Source of the DNA: Saccharopolyspora gloriosae
GTDB taxonomy: Bacteria > Actinomycetota > Actinomycetes > Mycobacteriales > Pseudonocardiaceae
Assembly: GCF_022828475.1 (NCBI RefSeq)
Contig: NZ_CP059557.1
Span: 2,837,470 to 2,901,469, forward strand
DNA length: 64,000 bases
Direction of reading: 5' to 3'
A program made the translations under genes and the position numbers. The notes below the pieces were generated by a model that saw only the letters and a program-made list of their open reading frames with translations, was not told the DNA's origin and ran no database searches. Below, one piece after another: positions 47,101 to 61,847 of the stretch (within the stretch, counting starts at the first letter, position 1; each line of letters begins with the position of its first letter).

Positions 47101-48817
47101 CGTCGAGGCTCCAGCGGTCGGCGGGTATCTCGCCGATGCAGTCCCGCCCGGCGGTCAGGTTCTCCCAGAACCGGGCGATGTTCTCGGCCTGCGGGTAGCG
47201 GCCGCTGAGGCCGATGATCGCGATCGGCTCGTCGGTGGATCGCGGCCGGTCCTGCTGGGCGGGTTGCGGCACGCGGGCCGTCATCGGTGCCGATTTCGCC
47301 GCGGGGAGCGGGTTTTCGGCCGGGTCCGGGTGCTGAGCTGATGGGTTCCCGGCCTGGTCCGGATTTCGCGCTGCCACCGGGTGTTGCGCGGCGGAGCGCT
47401 GCACCGGCTCGTCCTGCGGGCGGTGCCCGGTCCAGGCGATCGCTTCGGCGGTGTGCTCGTCGGCGAGGTGCGCGGCCACCTCGCGCAGCGTCGTGAACTC
47501 GTAGAACACCGTCTTGGACAGCTCGCCGAAGGCGGCGGCCAGTTCCTTGTTCAGCTGCACCACCATGATCGAGTCCAGGCCCATCGCGGCGAACGGTTCG
47601 TCGGCGTCGACGGTGCTGGTCGGCAGCTTCGTCGCGGCGGCGAACAGTTCGACCAGCCGCCGCAACGCGGCGCGGTGCAACGCGCCGTCGCTGCTGGGCC
47701 GCTGCGCGGTGGCCGCGACCGTCCGGCCCGAGCCGCCCGGAATCCGGGACAGGTCGCCGTGGTGCACCCACACCTGCTCCGCGCCGAGCTGCCAGGCCCG
47801 GTCGAGCGCGGCGAGCCCGTCGGCGGAGTTCATCGGCGCCAGGCCGCGGCTCTGCCACAGCTTCGCCCGCGCGGCATCGTCGACGGTCATGCCGCCGTCG
47901 CGCCACAGCGGCCACGCGATCGAGAGCGTGCGACCGGGCCGCCCAGCTGCGCGGCTCGCCGCGAAGGCGTCCAGGAACGCGTTGGCCGCGGCGTAGTCGG
48001 CCTGCCCGGGATTTCCGGTGATGGCCGCGCCGGAGGAGAAGGTCAGCAGGAACTCCAGCGGCAACGCGGCGGTCGCCCGGTCCAGGTGCACCAGGCCGCC
48101 GACCTTCGGGGCGAGGACCTCGTCCCACTCCTCGGCGGTCTTGTTCGCCAGCGCGGCGTCGCGGATCACCCCGGCGGAGTGCAGCACGCCGTGCAGCGCG
48201 CCGGCCTGCTCGCGCACCGAATCGACCAGGTGCCGGGTTTCCTCCCAGCGCGAGACGTCGGCTTGCCGGTATTCGGCGCGGGCACCGGCGGCGCGGAGCT
48301 CGCCGAGCAGCGCATCGACCTCGGCGCCCGGGGCCGAGCGGCCCGCGAGGAACAGGGCCGGAGCGGTCACCGCGCCGGCGATGTGCCGGGCGACGATGGC
48401 ACCGATTCCGCGCGCGCCGCCGGTGATGAGGTACACGCCGTTGTCGCGCCACGGAGATTCCGGCTGTGCGGCGGAGTTTTCGGCCTGCCAGGTGCGCACG
48501 TGGCGCGCGCCGTCGCGGTAGAGCAGCAGGTCGTCGCTGCTCGTCGCGTCGTCGGCCAGCGCGGCCGCCACCGCGTCCCCGGTGGCTCCGGCGGGCATGC
48601 CGATGACCTGCCCGCTGATCCGCGGGTTCTCCAGCGCCGCAGTGCGCAGCAGCCCGGCCAGCGCCAGCCCGGTCCGGTCGTCCGAAGTGGACGGCACGAC
48701 GACCTGCACGAGGGTGGAGCTCATTCCCGGTTCCAGGTCGCGCACGATCTCGAAGACCTGGCGGGACAGCTCGGTGAACCTTGTGTCCGCGCGGGACTTT
48801 CCGGTGCTGACGGGCAC
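44165..48817 (-). CDS. trans-AT PKS, part 3: KR2, ACP3, KS4, ACP4, first third of KS5
   Basis: A short piece in a third frame (about 49000-48857: 'ALLTSSWTERPAS', 'RIVIICGELARG') links part 2 to this one. One base is missing at about 48857 in a G-run. KR2 (48485-47900) has 'LITGGARGIGAIVARH' and 'SSGAAITGNPGQADYAAAN'. ACP3 has MGLDSIM (Ser 47570-47572). KS4 (47225-45945) has DTMCSAS, HGTGTELG and KSGIGHLEA. Module 4 then has only a linker and ACP4 (GLDSIL, Ser 44957-44959), so its beta-keto group should stay. KS5 begins at 44560. The frame breaks in the G-run 44190-44193 just before the KS5 active site. The GTG at 48817 is only where the frame first offers a start. Confidence 0.82.
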   Translation of the reverse strand: MPVSTGKSRADTRFTELSRQVFEIVRDLEPGMSSTLVQVVVPSTSDDRTGLALAGLLRTAALENPRISGQVIGMPAGATGDAVAAALADDATSSDDLLLYRDGARHVRTWQAENSAAQPESPWRDNGVYLITGGARGIGAIVARHIAGAVTAPALFLAGRSAPGAEVDALLGELRAAGARAEYRQADVSRWEETRHLVDSVREQAGALHGVLHSAGVIRDAALANKTAEEWDEVLAPKVGGLVHLDRATAALPLEFLLTFSSGAAITGNPGQADYAAANAFLDAFAASRAAGRPGRTLSIAWPLWRDGGMTVDDAARAKLWQSRGLAPMNSADGLAALDRAWQLGAEQVWVHHGDLSRIPGGSGRTVAATAQRPSSDGALHRAALRRLVELFAAATKLPTSTVDADEPFAAMGLDSIMVVQLNKELAAAFGELSKTVFYEFTTLREVAAHLADEHTAEAIAWTGHRPQDEPVQRSAAQHPVAARNPDQAGNPSAQHPDPAENPLPAAKSAPMTARVPQPAQQDRPRSTDEPIAIIGLSGRYPQAENIARFWENLTAGRDCIGEIPADRWSLDGFYEPDQKTAIATGRSYSKWGGFLTGFADFDPRFFQIAPRDAYAMDPQERLFLQASWEVLEDAGYTRERLAGAHSRNVGVFAGVTKSGHARHGAGRLPSGEAVLPGLSFASLSARASYFLDLRGPSLTVDTMCSASLTAIHEACEHLRHGSCELAIAGGVNVYAHPQDYIELCRSKMLSTDARCRSFGAGGDGFVPGEGVGAVLLKPLSRALADGDRVEAVIRGSSINHGGSANGYTVPNPGAQAELVRDALRRAGVSARDVGCVEAHGTGTELGDPIEIKGLTSAFEQDTADRGFCAISSVKSGIGHLEAAAGIAGLTKAVLQLRHRRLAPSLHAEEPNPNIAFERTPFFVQRESAAWESERPRIAAVSSFGAGGSNAHVIIEEHVAEPARPAGRVRSGGQVRTGRLEPGRPDDQLVVLSARTPAQLRRSTERLLTLLDGSEPDLVELAHTLQIGREAMAERLAVVASSTSELRRLLRSSLDEGAEEPGVHRGSAGRAEGALAAIAEDDDLRELLVARWAAAGKLAKIAALWVDGVRLDWSSLHAGGTPRLISLPTYPFARDRFWIGDLEPADDRRAVPAATTRGSEFPVVAGNAVAAGTPGALAASSAVSAPGAAEVPGAAELSSAAELSSAAERPRAAQALRPAEVPRTAEPTPNTTSPQEMSPEVAPTPQPQVPLDEEVPRLVREKLARALAMHTEEIDGAHAFADYGLDSILGVRVVHELNDALSLELSTNVLYDFSSANRLVEHLLAEHGADIRLTEGTAPEPAIPAEPPIPAVPVIPAEPVRPAEPARAAEPISPADPSTPAAPVHRGEPRTEPVVAPIAQTTSAPRQQGQDRPRDRSPIAIVGMSGRFAGSADLDELWDHLAAGDDLVTRATRWDLPTTDEDGNPRCAHGSFLDRIDEFDPLFFNISGVEAAIMDPQQRLLLEESWKALENAGYAGRMGRRRCGVYVGAWAGDYQGLLDQDSPRKPCGAT

Positions 48818-48875
48818 GCAGCGCGCGTCAGGGGCGAGCCGCTGGACGTCCCGCGGGCGAGCTCACCGCAGATGA

Positions 48876-52634
<3,759 letters not shown>

Positions 52635-55600
52635 TCCTGCGGAACCCAGCACCGCACCCGGTCGAACGGGTAGGCCGGCAGCGACACGCGCCGCGCCGGG
52701 CGCGCTCCGACGACCCGGCTCCAGTCCACGGCCTTGCCGCCGACCCAGGTGACCGCGACCTCCCGCGCCACCTCGACGCGCGAGTCCGCGCTGGACAGCG
52801 CCAGGTCCAGGTCGCGATCCCCGGCCAAGTAGCGCTCCGCGGCCGCGACCGCGGAATCCCTGCTCCGGGCCAGGAACGCCCACCGGCGCGGGAGTTCGTT
52901 CTTGCCCACGCGCAACGTGAACGCGATCGCCGAGAGGTCTGCCTCGTCGGCGTCCGCGACGAAGTCCCGGAACCGGCGCAGCGACTCGGCCAGCGCATCG
53001 TCGGTCATCGCGGAGAACACAAAGAGCTCGGGGCGCCCGTCCCCGTCCACCGGTGCCGGCCGCCCGCCGTACTCCTCGACGATGATGTGCGAGTTCATCC
53101 CACCGGCGCCGATCGAAGTGATCCCCGCCCGCCGCGGGTGGGTGACCTCCCCAGCACCGTCCACAGTGGTCACCGGCGCCCAGTCGGCCAGCTCGCGCTG
53201 CACCCGGAACGGGGTGTCACCGAACGAGATGTCCGGGTTCAGCGCCTCGCTGTGCAGCGACGGCGCCAGCTTGCCTGCGCGCAGCTGAAGCATGACCTTG
53301 GTGAACCCGACCATGCCCGCGGCCGCGAGCAGGTGGCCCATGTTCGACTTCACCGACCCCAGCGCGCAGTACCCGCTCTGCGCGGTGTGCTTGCGGAACG
53401 CGGTGGTCAGCGCCTTGACCTCGATCGGATCGCCCAGCGAGGTACCGGAACCGTGGCCCTCGACGTAGCCGATCGTGCGCGGGTCCACGCCCGCGTCGTC
53501 GATGGCCTTCTCGATCGCGCGGGCCTGCATGTGGGGGTTCGGCACGGTGAACCCGTTGCGCACGCCCGCGTTGCTCAACGCGGTGCCCTTGATCACCGCG
53601 TAGATCTGGTCGCCGTCGGCTTCGGCTTCGGCCAGCGGCTTGAGGATGACCGCCCCGACGCCCTCACCGAGGATCGTGCCGTCCGCCCCGACGCCGTAGC
53701 TGCGGATCACGTCCGAGGTCGCGGTGGTGAAGTGCTCCTGCGACGAGGAGATCAGGTTGTAGGGGTGCAGCAGCAGGTTCGCGCCTCCGGCCACGACCAT
53801 CTTCGTCTCGCCCGCGCGCAGCATCTGCACCGCCTGGTGGATGCAGGTCGAGGCGGCCGAGCACATCGTGTCCAGGAAGATCGACGGGCCGGTGAAGCCG
53901 TAGAAGTAGGACAGCATGTTCGGCAGGGTCGCCGTGTAGCTGCCGCTGGCCGGAGCACCGCGCAGCAGGTTGTTCGCGAAGCCGTAGAGGTTGTAGTGGT
54001 TGCTCATCGTCCCGGCGAGCACTCCCACGTCGCCGTCGTAGCGGCGCTGGATCGTCTCCCGCGAGTAGCCGGCGTCCTCCAGCGCCTCCACCCCGGCCTG
54101 CAGGAACAGCCGCACCTCCGGGGACATCTGCTCGGCGGCGCGCTTGGAGACCCGGAAGTAGCGCGGGTCGAACTCGTCCACCCGGTCCAGGAACGTGCCG
54201 GTGCGGATGGAGCTCTTGCCGAGCACGCTGCGTTCGCGGCTGTAGATCGCGTCGTAGTCCCAGCGGTCCCGCGGGACCTCGGTGAACGAGTGGCGGCCCT
54301 CTTCGAGCACGGACCACAGCTCGTCCAGGGTGTCGGCGCCCGGGTACTTGCCGGAGATGCCGATGACGGCGATGTCGTGCCGGGCGGCCCGCGGGTCCGG
54401 GCGGTCGGTGACCTGGGTGTCCCCGGTGGTCTGCGGCGCGGTGCGGGCGAACCGGGAGCGGTTGCGGCGCGGTGCACCGCTGGTGGCCGCGGCGGCCTCG
54501 CCGGCATCGGTGGTGCCGCCTTCGGCGTCACCCTCGCTCCCGGCGTTCGCGCCGAGGATCGCGGCGAGGCGCTCGCCGTGCGACGCGGCGAAGTACCCGG
54601 CGACGCCCTCGATGTTGGTGTGCTCGAAGAACAACGTCTTCGACAGTGGCCCGAACAGGTCCTCCAGCCGCGTGGTCATGTCCAGGATGCTCAGCGAGTC
54701 GATCCCGTACTCGACCAGGTTCACCTCGGACTCGATGCCGTCCGGGGCGCGGTGCAGCACCTGTCCGAGCAGTTCCTTGAGCAGCCCCGCGGCACCTTCG
54801 GCGAGCTCGTCCCCGCCGATCTCGGCAGCCGGGGAGACCGGCGCGGCCTTGGGCTCGTCCCGTTGCCGCGGCACGAGCGCGGCGTCCGCGCCGTAGGCGA
54901 CGACCACGTGCTCCGGTCCGTCTTCGAGCAGCGCGCCCAGCGCGCGCAGCCCGTCCTCGGTCGGCAGCGGTTCCCAGCCGCGGCGGCGGCGCATCGACTC
55001 GCGGGTCACCTCGTCGACGGTCATGCCGCCACCGGCCCACAGCGGCCAGCTCACCGCGACGGTGCGGCCGGTGCGCTCACCGGCGGCCACCAGCACCTCG
55101 CGGTGCCGGGCGAAGGAGTCCAGGAAGGCGTTCGCAGCAGCGTAATCGGACTGCCCGGCGTTGCCGTAGACACCGGCGACCGAGGAGAACGCGACGAAGA
55201 AGTCCAGCGCGAGCTCGCGGGAGGCCGCGTCCAGGTTCAGCGTGCCGCGCACCTTCGGCGCCAGCACCTCGGTCACCTGCGCCGGGTCTTTGCGCAGCAC
55301 GTACTCGTCGCGCAGCACACCGGCCGCGTGCACGATCCCGTCGATCGAGCCGTGCTCGCGCACGATCTCGCGGGCCGCGCGCAGCACGTCGTCCCGATCG
55401 GTGACGTCCACGGCCACGTGGTGCGCGTCCACTCCGGACTCGCGCAGTTCCGCGAGCGCCGCAACGTTCTCCGATCGTCCGCTGAGGACTACCTTGACAC
55501 CCCCGCGGCGCGCGAAGTACCGCGCGAAGTGCTGCCCGAGACCGCCGAGCCCACCGGTCAGCCAGTACACCCCGCCGTCCTTGAGCGGCGGGACCTGCGG

Positions 55601-58600
55601 CCCGGAGGTGGTGTCGGTCTTGATGGGCCGGCACACCTGGCGGGTCCCGTCCGCGGCGTAGCGCACCTCGGCGTCGTCGCCGTCGTCGGCGGCCTCGGCG
55701 CGCAGGACCTCGTCCAGCCGCGCCGAGCCCGCGACCCGCACGACCCGCCCGGAGACCAGCGGGTTCTCCAGCGCCACGGTGCGGAACAGGCCGGTCAGCG
55801 GCGCGTGGAAGTGCCGGGGCAGCCGGTTGTCGACGAACACCACGAAGCGGTGCGGCTGCTTCGGCGCACTGGCCACCACTTCCTGGACCTGCTGGAACAG
55901 GACGTCCACGGTGTGCTCGACGCCCTCGCCGACCTGCTCCGGCGCGATGGCGGGCAGCCGGGTCAGCGAGGTGTCCTCGACGGCCGCGCGACCCGCGTAG
56001 AACCCGTGCACCGCAGGCGTTTCCGCGCCCGCGCGCAGCGGAGCGTCCACCCAGCCGGTGGTGGCGGTGACCACGGATGCCTTGCGGGCGGCCGATTCTC
56101 GCCGCTGCACGAGGCCGTGCAGGCGGGCGCTGACGACGCCGTCGGCGTCGCAGAGGTCGATGTCGAACTTGTCCAGCGCGCCGCTGTCCGCACTGCGGCG
56201 CACCCACGCCCAGGTCTGCGCGGCGCACGGGCGCAGCACTTCGAGGCGTTCCAGCGCGAACGGCAGCGTCGGCCCGGTCGCGGACTCCTCGCTGGTGGCA
56301 TCCAGCAGCACCACCGACGCCTGGAACGCGGCGTCGAGCACGCTCGGCGCGAGCACGAAGCCCTCGCCGGAGTCGGCGGGCCGCTCGATCCGGGCCAGCA
56401 ATTGCCGTTGCCCCAGCGAGATCTCGCGCAACCCGCGCATCGCGGCGCCGTACTCCAAGCTCTGTTCGTGGAACGCCGCGTACACCTCGTCCGCATTCCG
56501 TGCAGCGGGGCAGGCGGCGCGCAGCGCGTCGAGGTCGAGCGGCTCAGCGGCGGCATCGGTGAGCTCCACCGCGCCCTGGCTGTGCACCACCGGGTCCGCC
56601 GGGTCGCCCGCGTACACCTCGAACGCGATCGAGGAGTCCTCCGGCGCGAGCCCCACGTGCACGTCCACCGGCTGAGCACCGGCCACGATCGGCCGCGTCC
56701 AGGCGACATCGCGCAGGTTCAGCACCGCGCCGGCCGCTTCCGCGCCGAGGGCCTGCTCCGCGGCCGCCCGCACCATCTCCAGGTAGGCCACCGCGGGCAG
56801 GACGCGCGCGCCGCGCACCTGGTGCGCGTCCAGGAACGGCTCCTGGCCGGTGAACGTCGAGGTGTAGCGCTGCTCGGCGAGGTCGGAGGTGTTGCGGTGC
56901 ACCAGCGGGTGCAGCGCGCCCGAACCCGGCTGCTCCGATACCGGTTCCGGTTCCGGGACCACGAACCAGTGCCGCTCCCGTGCGAACGGGTAGACCGGCA
57001 GCCGCACGCGGCGCGGCCGCGGGCCGTCGCCGTGGAGCCCGGGCCAGTCGACCTCGCCGCCGGCGGCCCACGCCGCCGCCGTCTCCAGCAGCTCCAGCGC
57101 TTCGGTGGCGGCGTGCGCGGCGGACTCGGCGATCGAGCCGTCCTCGAACGAATCGAGCGCGGCGATCAGCTCGGCCACGTCGGCCACCACGAACGCGACC
57201 CGCGCGGCCATCGGTTCCCGGCCGATCTGCAAGGTGTAGGCGACGTCGGCGAGTTCCTGCGGTGCGCGCACCGCTGCGGCGGCCTCGTCGGCGGGGCCGT
57301 GCAGGTGCGCGGCCAGGCGGCGGGCGACCGCGCGCAGCCGCTCCGGAGTCTTCGCCGACAGCGGCACGACGTACGGGCCGGCCGCGGACCCTCCGGTTTC
57401 GGCTGCCGGTGCCTCTTCGAGGACCACGTGCGCGTTCGTCCCGCCGAAGCCGAACGAGCTCACGCCCGCCCGCCGCGGCCCGTCCCCGCCCGGCGGCCAC
57501 TGCTGGGTGTCGCGGACGATGAAGAACGGGCTGCCGTCCAGCTTGATCATCCGGTTCTGCGTCTGGAAGTTCACCGTCGCGGGCAGCGAACCGCCCGCCA
57601 GCGAGCCGATGACCTTGACCATCCCGGCCACGCCCGCGGCGCCTTCCAGATGTCCGATGTTCGTCTTGATCGAGCCGATGCCGGTGCGCGCAGGCTCCGC
57701 CTCGGTGCCGTTGGCGTCGTGCAGGTTGCTGAACGCGCGCTTGAGCGCGACGACCTCGATCGGATCGCCGACCGGGGTGCCCGGCCCGTGCGCCTCGATG
57801 TAGCTGATCGTCTCGGGCCGGATGCCCGTGCGCGTGTAGAGCCCTTCGATCAGCTCGGTCTGCGCGGCCGGGTTCGTCACCGTCAGCGAGCTGGTCTTGC
57901 CGCCGTGGTTGGTCGCCACTCCCCGGATCACCGCGTGCACCGGATCGCCGTCGGCGACCGCGCGCTCCAGCGGCTTGAGCAGCAGCACCGCGCCGCCCTC
58001 ACCGCGCACGTAGCCGTCGGCGTCCTGGTCGAACGCCTTGCTGCGGCCGGTGCGCGAGAGCATGCTCGCCTGGCTGAACGCCACGAAGTGCTTCGGCGAC
58101 CAGCACAGGTTCACGCCCCCGGCCAGCGCCTGCCCGCACTCGCCGTTCTGCAGCGCCGAAACGGCCTCGTAGACCGAGACCAGCGAGCTGGAGCAGGCGG
58201 TGTCGTTGGTGATGCTGGGGCCTTGCAGGTCCAGCAGGTACGACACCCGGTTCGCGATGATCGAGTACGCGGTGCCGGTCGGGAAGTAGGCGTCGGTCTT
58301 CGCGCCGTCGCGCTCCATCAGCTCGGCGTAGTCCTGGTGGCACACGCCCATGAACACGCCGGTCTTGCTGCCGGCGAGCTCCCCGGCGCGGTAGCCGGCG
58401 TCCTCGATCGCCTGCCAGGACAGCTCCAGCGCGAAGCGCTGCTGCGGGTCCATGCCCTCGGCCTCGCGCGGGGAGATGTTGAAGAAGTCGGCGTCGAAGC
58501 AGTCGGCCTGCTCGATGAACCCGCCCCAGATGCTGCTGGTCTTCTCCGCGCCGCGGCGCGGATCGCCGAACCAGCGCTCCTTGGACCAGCGCTGCGCGGG

Positions 58601-58728
58601 CACCTCGCTGATCAGCGAACGCCCGGCGGCCAGGTGACCGAACAGCCCTTCCAGATCGTCCGCGCCGGGGAACCGCAGCGCGAGGCCGGTGATCGCGACA
58701 TCGCCGGTGCTGCGGGGGTGTTCGGTGC

Positions 58729-60705
58729 TCATCGGATTCCTCCCACACGTGCGCTGTCCCGCCGGTGATCGGCGGTGGTGCGCAGGTTCAATACCGCTTC
58801 CGGGGTCGCTGTCTCGCCCAGCACGAACTGGTGGTGCAGGACCGCGGTGGAAAGCAGGAAGACGAACGCCTGGTCTTCCTTCGTGCTGACCTGGGCCGAC
58901 GGGGTGCCCATGATCTTGTTCACCAGCTTGCGGGCGAAGACCGGATCGATCGGATCGATCTTGGCCAGCTCCCCCTCGGACAGCAGCAGCTCCAGGTATT
59001 CCGGGCGCTGCTCCTTGAACGTCGCGCTGCCGGGCGCGCGGTAGGGCTGCTTGGGCCGGGTGACGCTGCGTTCCGGCAGTTCGGCGCGGAACGCCTTCTT
59101 CAGCATCAGCTTCTCGTCGAAGCCGTCGTCGAAGCGCAGGTTCACCGCCCGCGCCGCGCGAACCACGTCCGGGTCCAGGAACGGGCAGCGGTTCTCCACG
59201 CTGTGCGCCAGGCCCATCCGCTCGCCCTGGGTGGAGAGCAGATACCCGGCCAGCAGCGTCTTGTACTCCAGCCACTGCGCCTTCTGCGTCGCGCTCAGCG
59301 CGGCGTAGCCGGGGGTGTCGCGCACCAGGGCGAGGATGTCGGCGAACGGGTCCGAGCGATCCTTGAGCAGCCGGGATGCGAACCGGCCGTTCTGGAACCG
59401 CAGCTCGTGCGAGAACAGGCCCGGCAGCCGCTCGGTGGCGAACTGCTCGAACAGGCCCACCAGGTGCTTGCGGTGCGCGGCGCCGAAGTGCGCCAGCTCC
59501 GGGTTGAGCCCGCCGACGCGTTCCAGCCGCTGCTCGTCGGAGAGCTCGCCCCAGGATTCGCGCAGCATGGTCTCGCGGAACAGCGAATAGCCGAGGAACG
59601 CCTCGTCGGCGCCCTCCCCGCTGAGGATCGTCTTGATGCCGGCGTCCCGGACGTGCTCGGACAGCAGGAACATCGGCACGAACGCGGTGCGGAACGCGGG
59701 TGCCTCGGCGTGGTGGACCGCGGCAGGGAAGTTCCCGGCGATGTCGGCACCGGCGATCTTCAGCGCGGAGTGCTTGGTGCCGAGGTGCTCGGCGACCAGT
59801 TTCTGATGGCTGGACTCGTCGAATTCCTTGTCCTCGAAAGAAACCGAGAAGGTCCGCACCTCGTGCGGCGAGAGCTGGGTGGCCAGCCGGGACACGATCG
59901 AGGAGTCCAGCCCGCCGCTGAGGTAGACGCCGACCTCCACGTCGCTGCGCAACCGCAGCTCGACGCTGCGGCGCAGGCTCTCGCGCACGTAGTCGATCGC
60001 GTCGGCCTCGGAACCGTCGAACGGCACCGAATCCACCGCCAGCGGCTCGTAGGTGCGCACCTCGCGGCGGTCCCCGCGCACCGCCAGGTAGCTGCCCATC
60101 GGCAGCTGTCGCACGCCCTGGAACACCGAGCTCTCCGGCAGCGGCGTCCACACCGCGAAGGTCGAGGCCAGCTCGCGCGCGTCGAGTTCGTAGCGGAAGC
60201 CCGGGATCGCCCGGAACGCCTTGAGTTCCGAGGCGAACAGGAACTCGCCGGGGCGGTCCACGTAGAACAGCGGGCGCTTGCCGTAGCGGTCGCGGGCCAG
60301 GAACAGCTCGCCGGCCTCGGCGTCGCGGATGGCGAAGGCGAACGCGCCGTTGAACCGCGCCAGGCATCCCGGGCCCCACTGGATCCATGCCTGCAGCACG
60401 ACCTCGGTGTCCGAATTCGTGCGGAACGGCCGTCCCAGCCGCTTGAGCTCGTCGCGCAGCTCGATGTGGTTGTAGAGCTCGCCGTTGAAGCAGATCCAGA
60501 ACCGCCGCGCCGGATCCGGCATCGGCTGCGAACCGGTCGCCAGATCCACGATCGCCAACCGGACGGTGCCCATCGCGACCCCGTCGTCGAGGTAGTACCC
60601 CGCCTCATCCGGACCGCGGTGGTGGATCAGCGACAACATGGAGGTCATGACCTCCGGTGCCGCTTCGTTCAGTGCCGGGGAAGCGAAACCGGCAATTCCG
60701 CACAT
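58729..60705 (-). CDS. Asparagine synthetase-like amidotransferase
   Basis: A 658-residue AsnB-type protein. The start MCGIAGF gives the catalytic Cys2 of a class II glutaminase domain; 'LIHHRGPDEAGYYLDDG', 'CFNGELYNHIELRDEL' and 'SDTEVVLQAW' complete it. The synthetase domain has the PP loop 'VYLSGGLDSSIVSRLA' and 'ILSGEGADEAFLGY'. It moves ammonia from glutamine to an adenylated carboxylate. Beside a free ACP and an AT-less PKS it most likely makes malonamyl-ACP from malonyl-ACP, the known starter step of glutarimide polyketides such as iso-migrastatin and lactimidomycin. Start 60705 has AAGGAG upstream. Its stop overlaps the PKS start (ATGA). Confidence 0.92.
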   Translation of the reverse strand: MCGIAGFASPALNEAAPEVMTSMLSLIHHRGPDEAGYYLDDGVAMGTVRLAIVDLATGSQPMPDPARRFWICFNGELYNHIELRDELKRLGRPFRTNSDTEVVLQAWIQWGPGCLARFNGAFAFAIRDAEAGELFLARDRYGKRPLFYVDRPGEFLFASELKAFRAIPGFRYELDARELASTFAVWTPLPESSVFQGVRQLPMGSYLAVRGDRREVRTYEPLAVDSVPFDGSEADAIDYVRESLRRSVELRLRSDVEVGVYLSGGLDSSIVSRLATQLSPHEVRTFSVSFEDKEFDESSHQKLVAEHLGTKHSALKIAGADIAGNFPAAVHHAEAPAFRTAFVPMFLLSEHVRDAGIKTILSGEGADEAFLGYSLFRETMLRESWGELSDEQRLERVGGLNPELAHFGAAHRKHLVGLFEQFATERLPGLFSHELRFQNGRFASRLLKDRSDPFADILALVRDTPGYAALSATQKAQWLEYKTLLAGYLLSTQGERMGLAHSVENRCPFLDPDVVRAARAVNLRFDDGFDEKLMLKKAFRAELPERSVTRPKQPYRAPGSATFKEQRPEYLELLLSEGELAKIDPIDPVFARKLVNKIMGTPSAQVSTKEDQAFVFLLSTAVLHHQFVLGETATPEAVLNLRTTADHRRDSARVGGIR

Positions 60706-60716
60706 GTCGCTGCTCC

Positions 60717-60968
60717 TTACCGGGTGCCGACGAGTTTGCTCGCCACGAATCCGTCGATCGCCTCCAGCGAGACGAGCACGTTGGTGAGGATGTCCTCGTC
60801 GTCGATCTGCAGCGCGAACTCCTCCTCCAGGAACTTCATCAGCTGGATGTAGCCGAACGAGTCGATTACCCCGGTCTTGAACAGGTCGTCCTGCGCGGTG
60901 ACGTCGGTGCCGAACTCCACGAGGAACTGCTCCTCGATGAACTGCTTGATCTGCTGCGTCCGCTCCAT
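60717..60968 (-). CDS. Discrete acyl carrier protein
   Basis: An 83-residue acidic ACP. The phosphopantetheine site is VIDSFGYIQL with Ser at about residue 37; the helix pattern 'FLEEEFALQIDDEDILTNV' is typical. It starts three bases after the acyltransferase stop and ends right before the amidotransferase ribosome site. The acyltransferase should load it with malonate. The amidotransferase should then convert that to malonamide for transfer to KS1. Free ACPs in this place occur in glutarimide clusters. Confidence 0.93.
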   Translation of the reverse strand: MERTQQIKQFIEEQFLVEFGTDVTAQDDLFKTGVIDSFGYIQLMKFLEEEFALQIDDEDILTNVLVSLEAIDGFVASKLVGTR

Positions 60969-60971
60969 TGC

Positions 60972-61847
60972 TCAATTCCTGACTTCGCTGTTAGCGACCG
61001 GGGTCGCCTTTCGGATGCGGGCGACCATGCGCAGCAAGGACTGCCCGCCGACTTCTTCGCACTCCAGCTCGGGATCTGCGGCCAGCAGGTGCCGGATGCT
61101 GTCGGTCCAGCGCACCGGCTCCACCAGCTGTTCGCTGAGGGTGCGCACCATTTCTCCCGGCCGGTGCGCGCGGCCGGTCACGTTCGCAATGACCGGAACC
61201 TGCGGTTGCGCGAAGGTGAACCCGCGCAGGAACTCCTCGAACTCATCGCGGGCCGGGGCCATGTAGCGGGAGTGGAACGGGGCGCTGACCCGCAGCGGCG
61301 CGAAGCGCACCCCGCGCTCCTTCAGCGCGATGTGCGCCGCGTGCAGCACGTTGTCGGGCGCGGCGATCACCAGCTGCTGGTCGGTGTTGAACCCGGCTAC
61401 GTCCACCCCGGCCACCCCGTCGGCGGCGAAGATCTCCCGCAGCTGCGGCTCCGGGGTGTCCATCACGGCGGTCATACCGCCGCCGTGCGCGGCGGCCATC
61501 AGCTCCGCCCGCTTCTTGACCAGGCGCAACCCGGTCTCGAAGTCGAACACGCCGGCGGCCAGCAGCGCGTTGTACTCGCCGAGGCTGTGGCCCAGGTAGT
61601 AGTCCGCCTGCCGCTGCTCGTGGTGCGCGCGCTCGAACATGTGCAGCGCGTTGACGGTGTAGAGCGCGGGCTGGGTGTGCCGGGTCTGCGCGAGCACGCC
61701 GTCGGGGTCGTCCCGGCACAGCGCGACCAGGTCGTAGCCGAGCAGGTCGCAGGCGAACCGGGTCAGCCCCGGATAGCGCCCGAACACGTCCGCGCCCATT
61801 CCTCTGAACTGCGCGCCCTGACCGGGAAAGAGAACCGCGAAAACCAT
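60972..61847 (-). CDS. Discrete malonyl-CoA:ACP acyltransferase (trans-AT)
   Basis: A 291-residue acyltransferase of the FabD/trans-AT type. It starts 'VFAVLFPGQGAQFRGMGAD', has the nucleophile in GHSLGEYNAL, the malonate-binding Arg in 'LVKKRAELM' and the catalytic His in 'SAPFHSRYM'. It should load malonyl units onto every ACP of the AT-less PKS and onto the free ACP. GHSLGE followed by YNALLAAG is usual in trans-ATs of polyketide clusters. Start ATG 61847 has GAGAGG about 8 bases upstream. It is the first gene of the - strand unit, with a long non-coding region ahead. Confidence 0.93.
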   Translation of the reverse strand: MVFAVLFPGQGAQFRGMGADVFGRYPGLTRFACDLLGYDLVALCRDDPDGVLAQTRHTQPALYTVNALHMFERAHHEQRQADYYLGHSLGEYNALLAAGVFDFETGLRLVKKRAELMAAAHGGGMTAVMDTPEPQLREIFAADGVAGVDVAGFNTDQQLVIAAPDNVLHAAHIALKERGVRFAPLRVSAPFHSRYMAPARDEFEEFLRGFTFAQPQVPVIANVTGRAHRPGEMVRTLSEQLVEPVRWTDSIRHLLAADPELECEEVGGQSLLRMVARIRKATPVANSEVRN

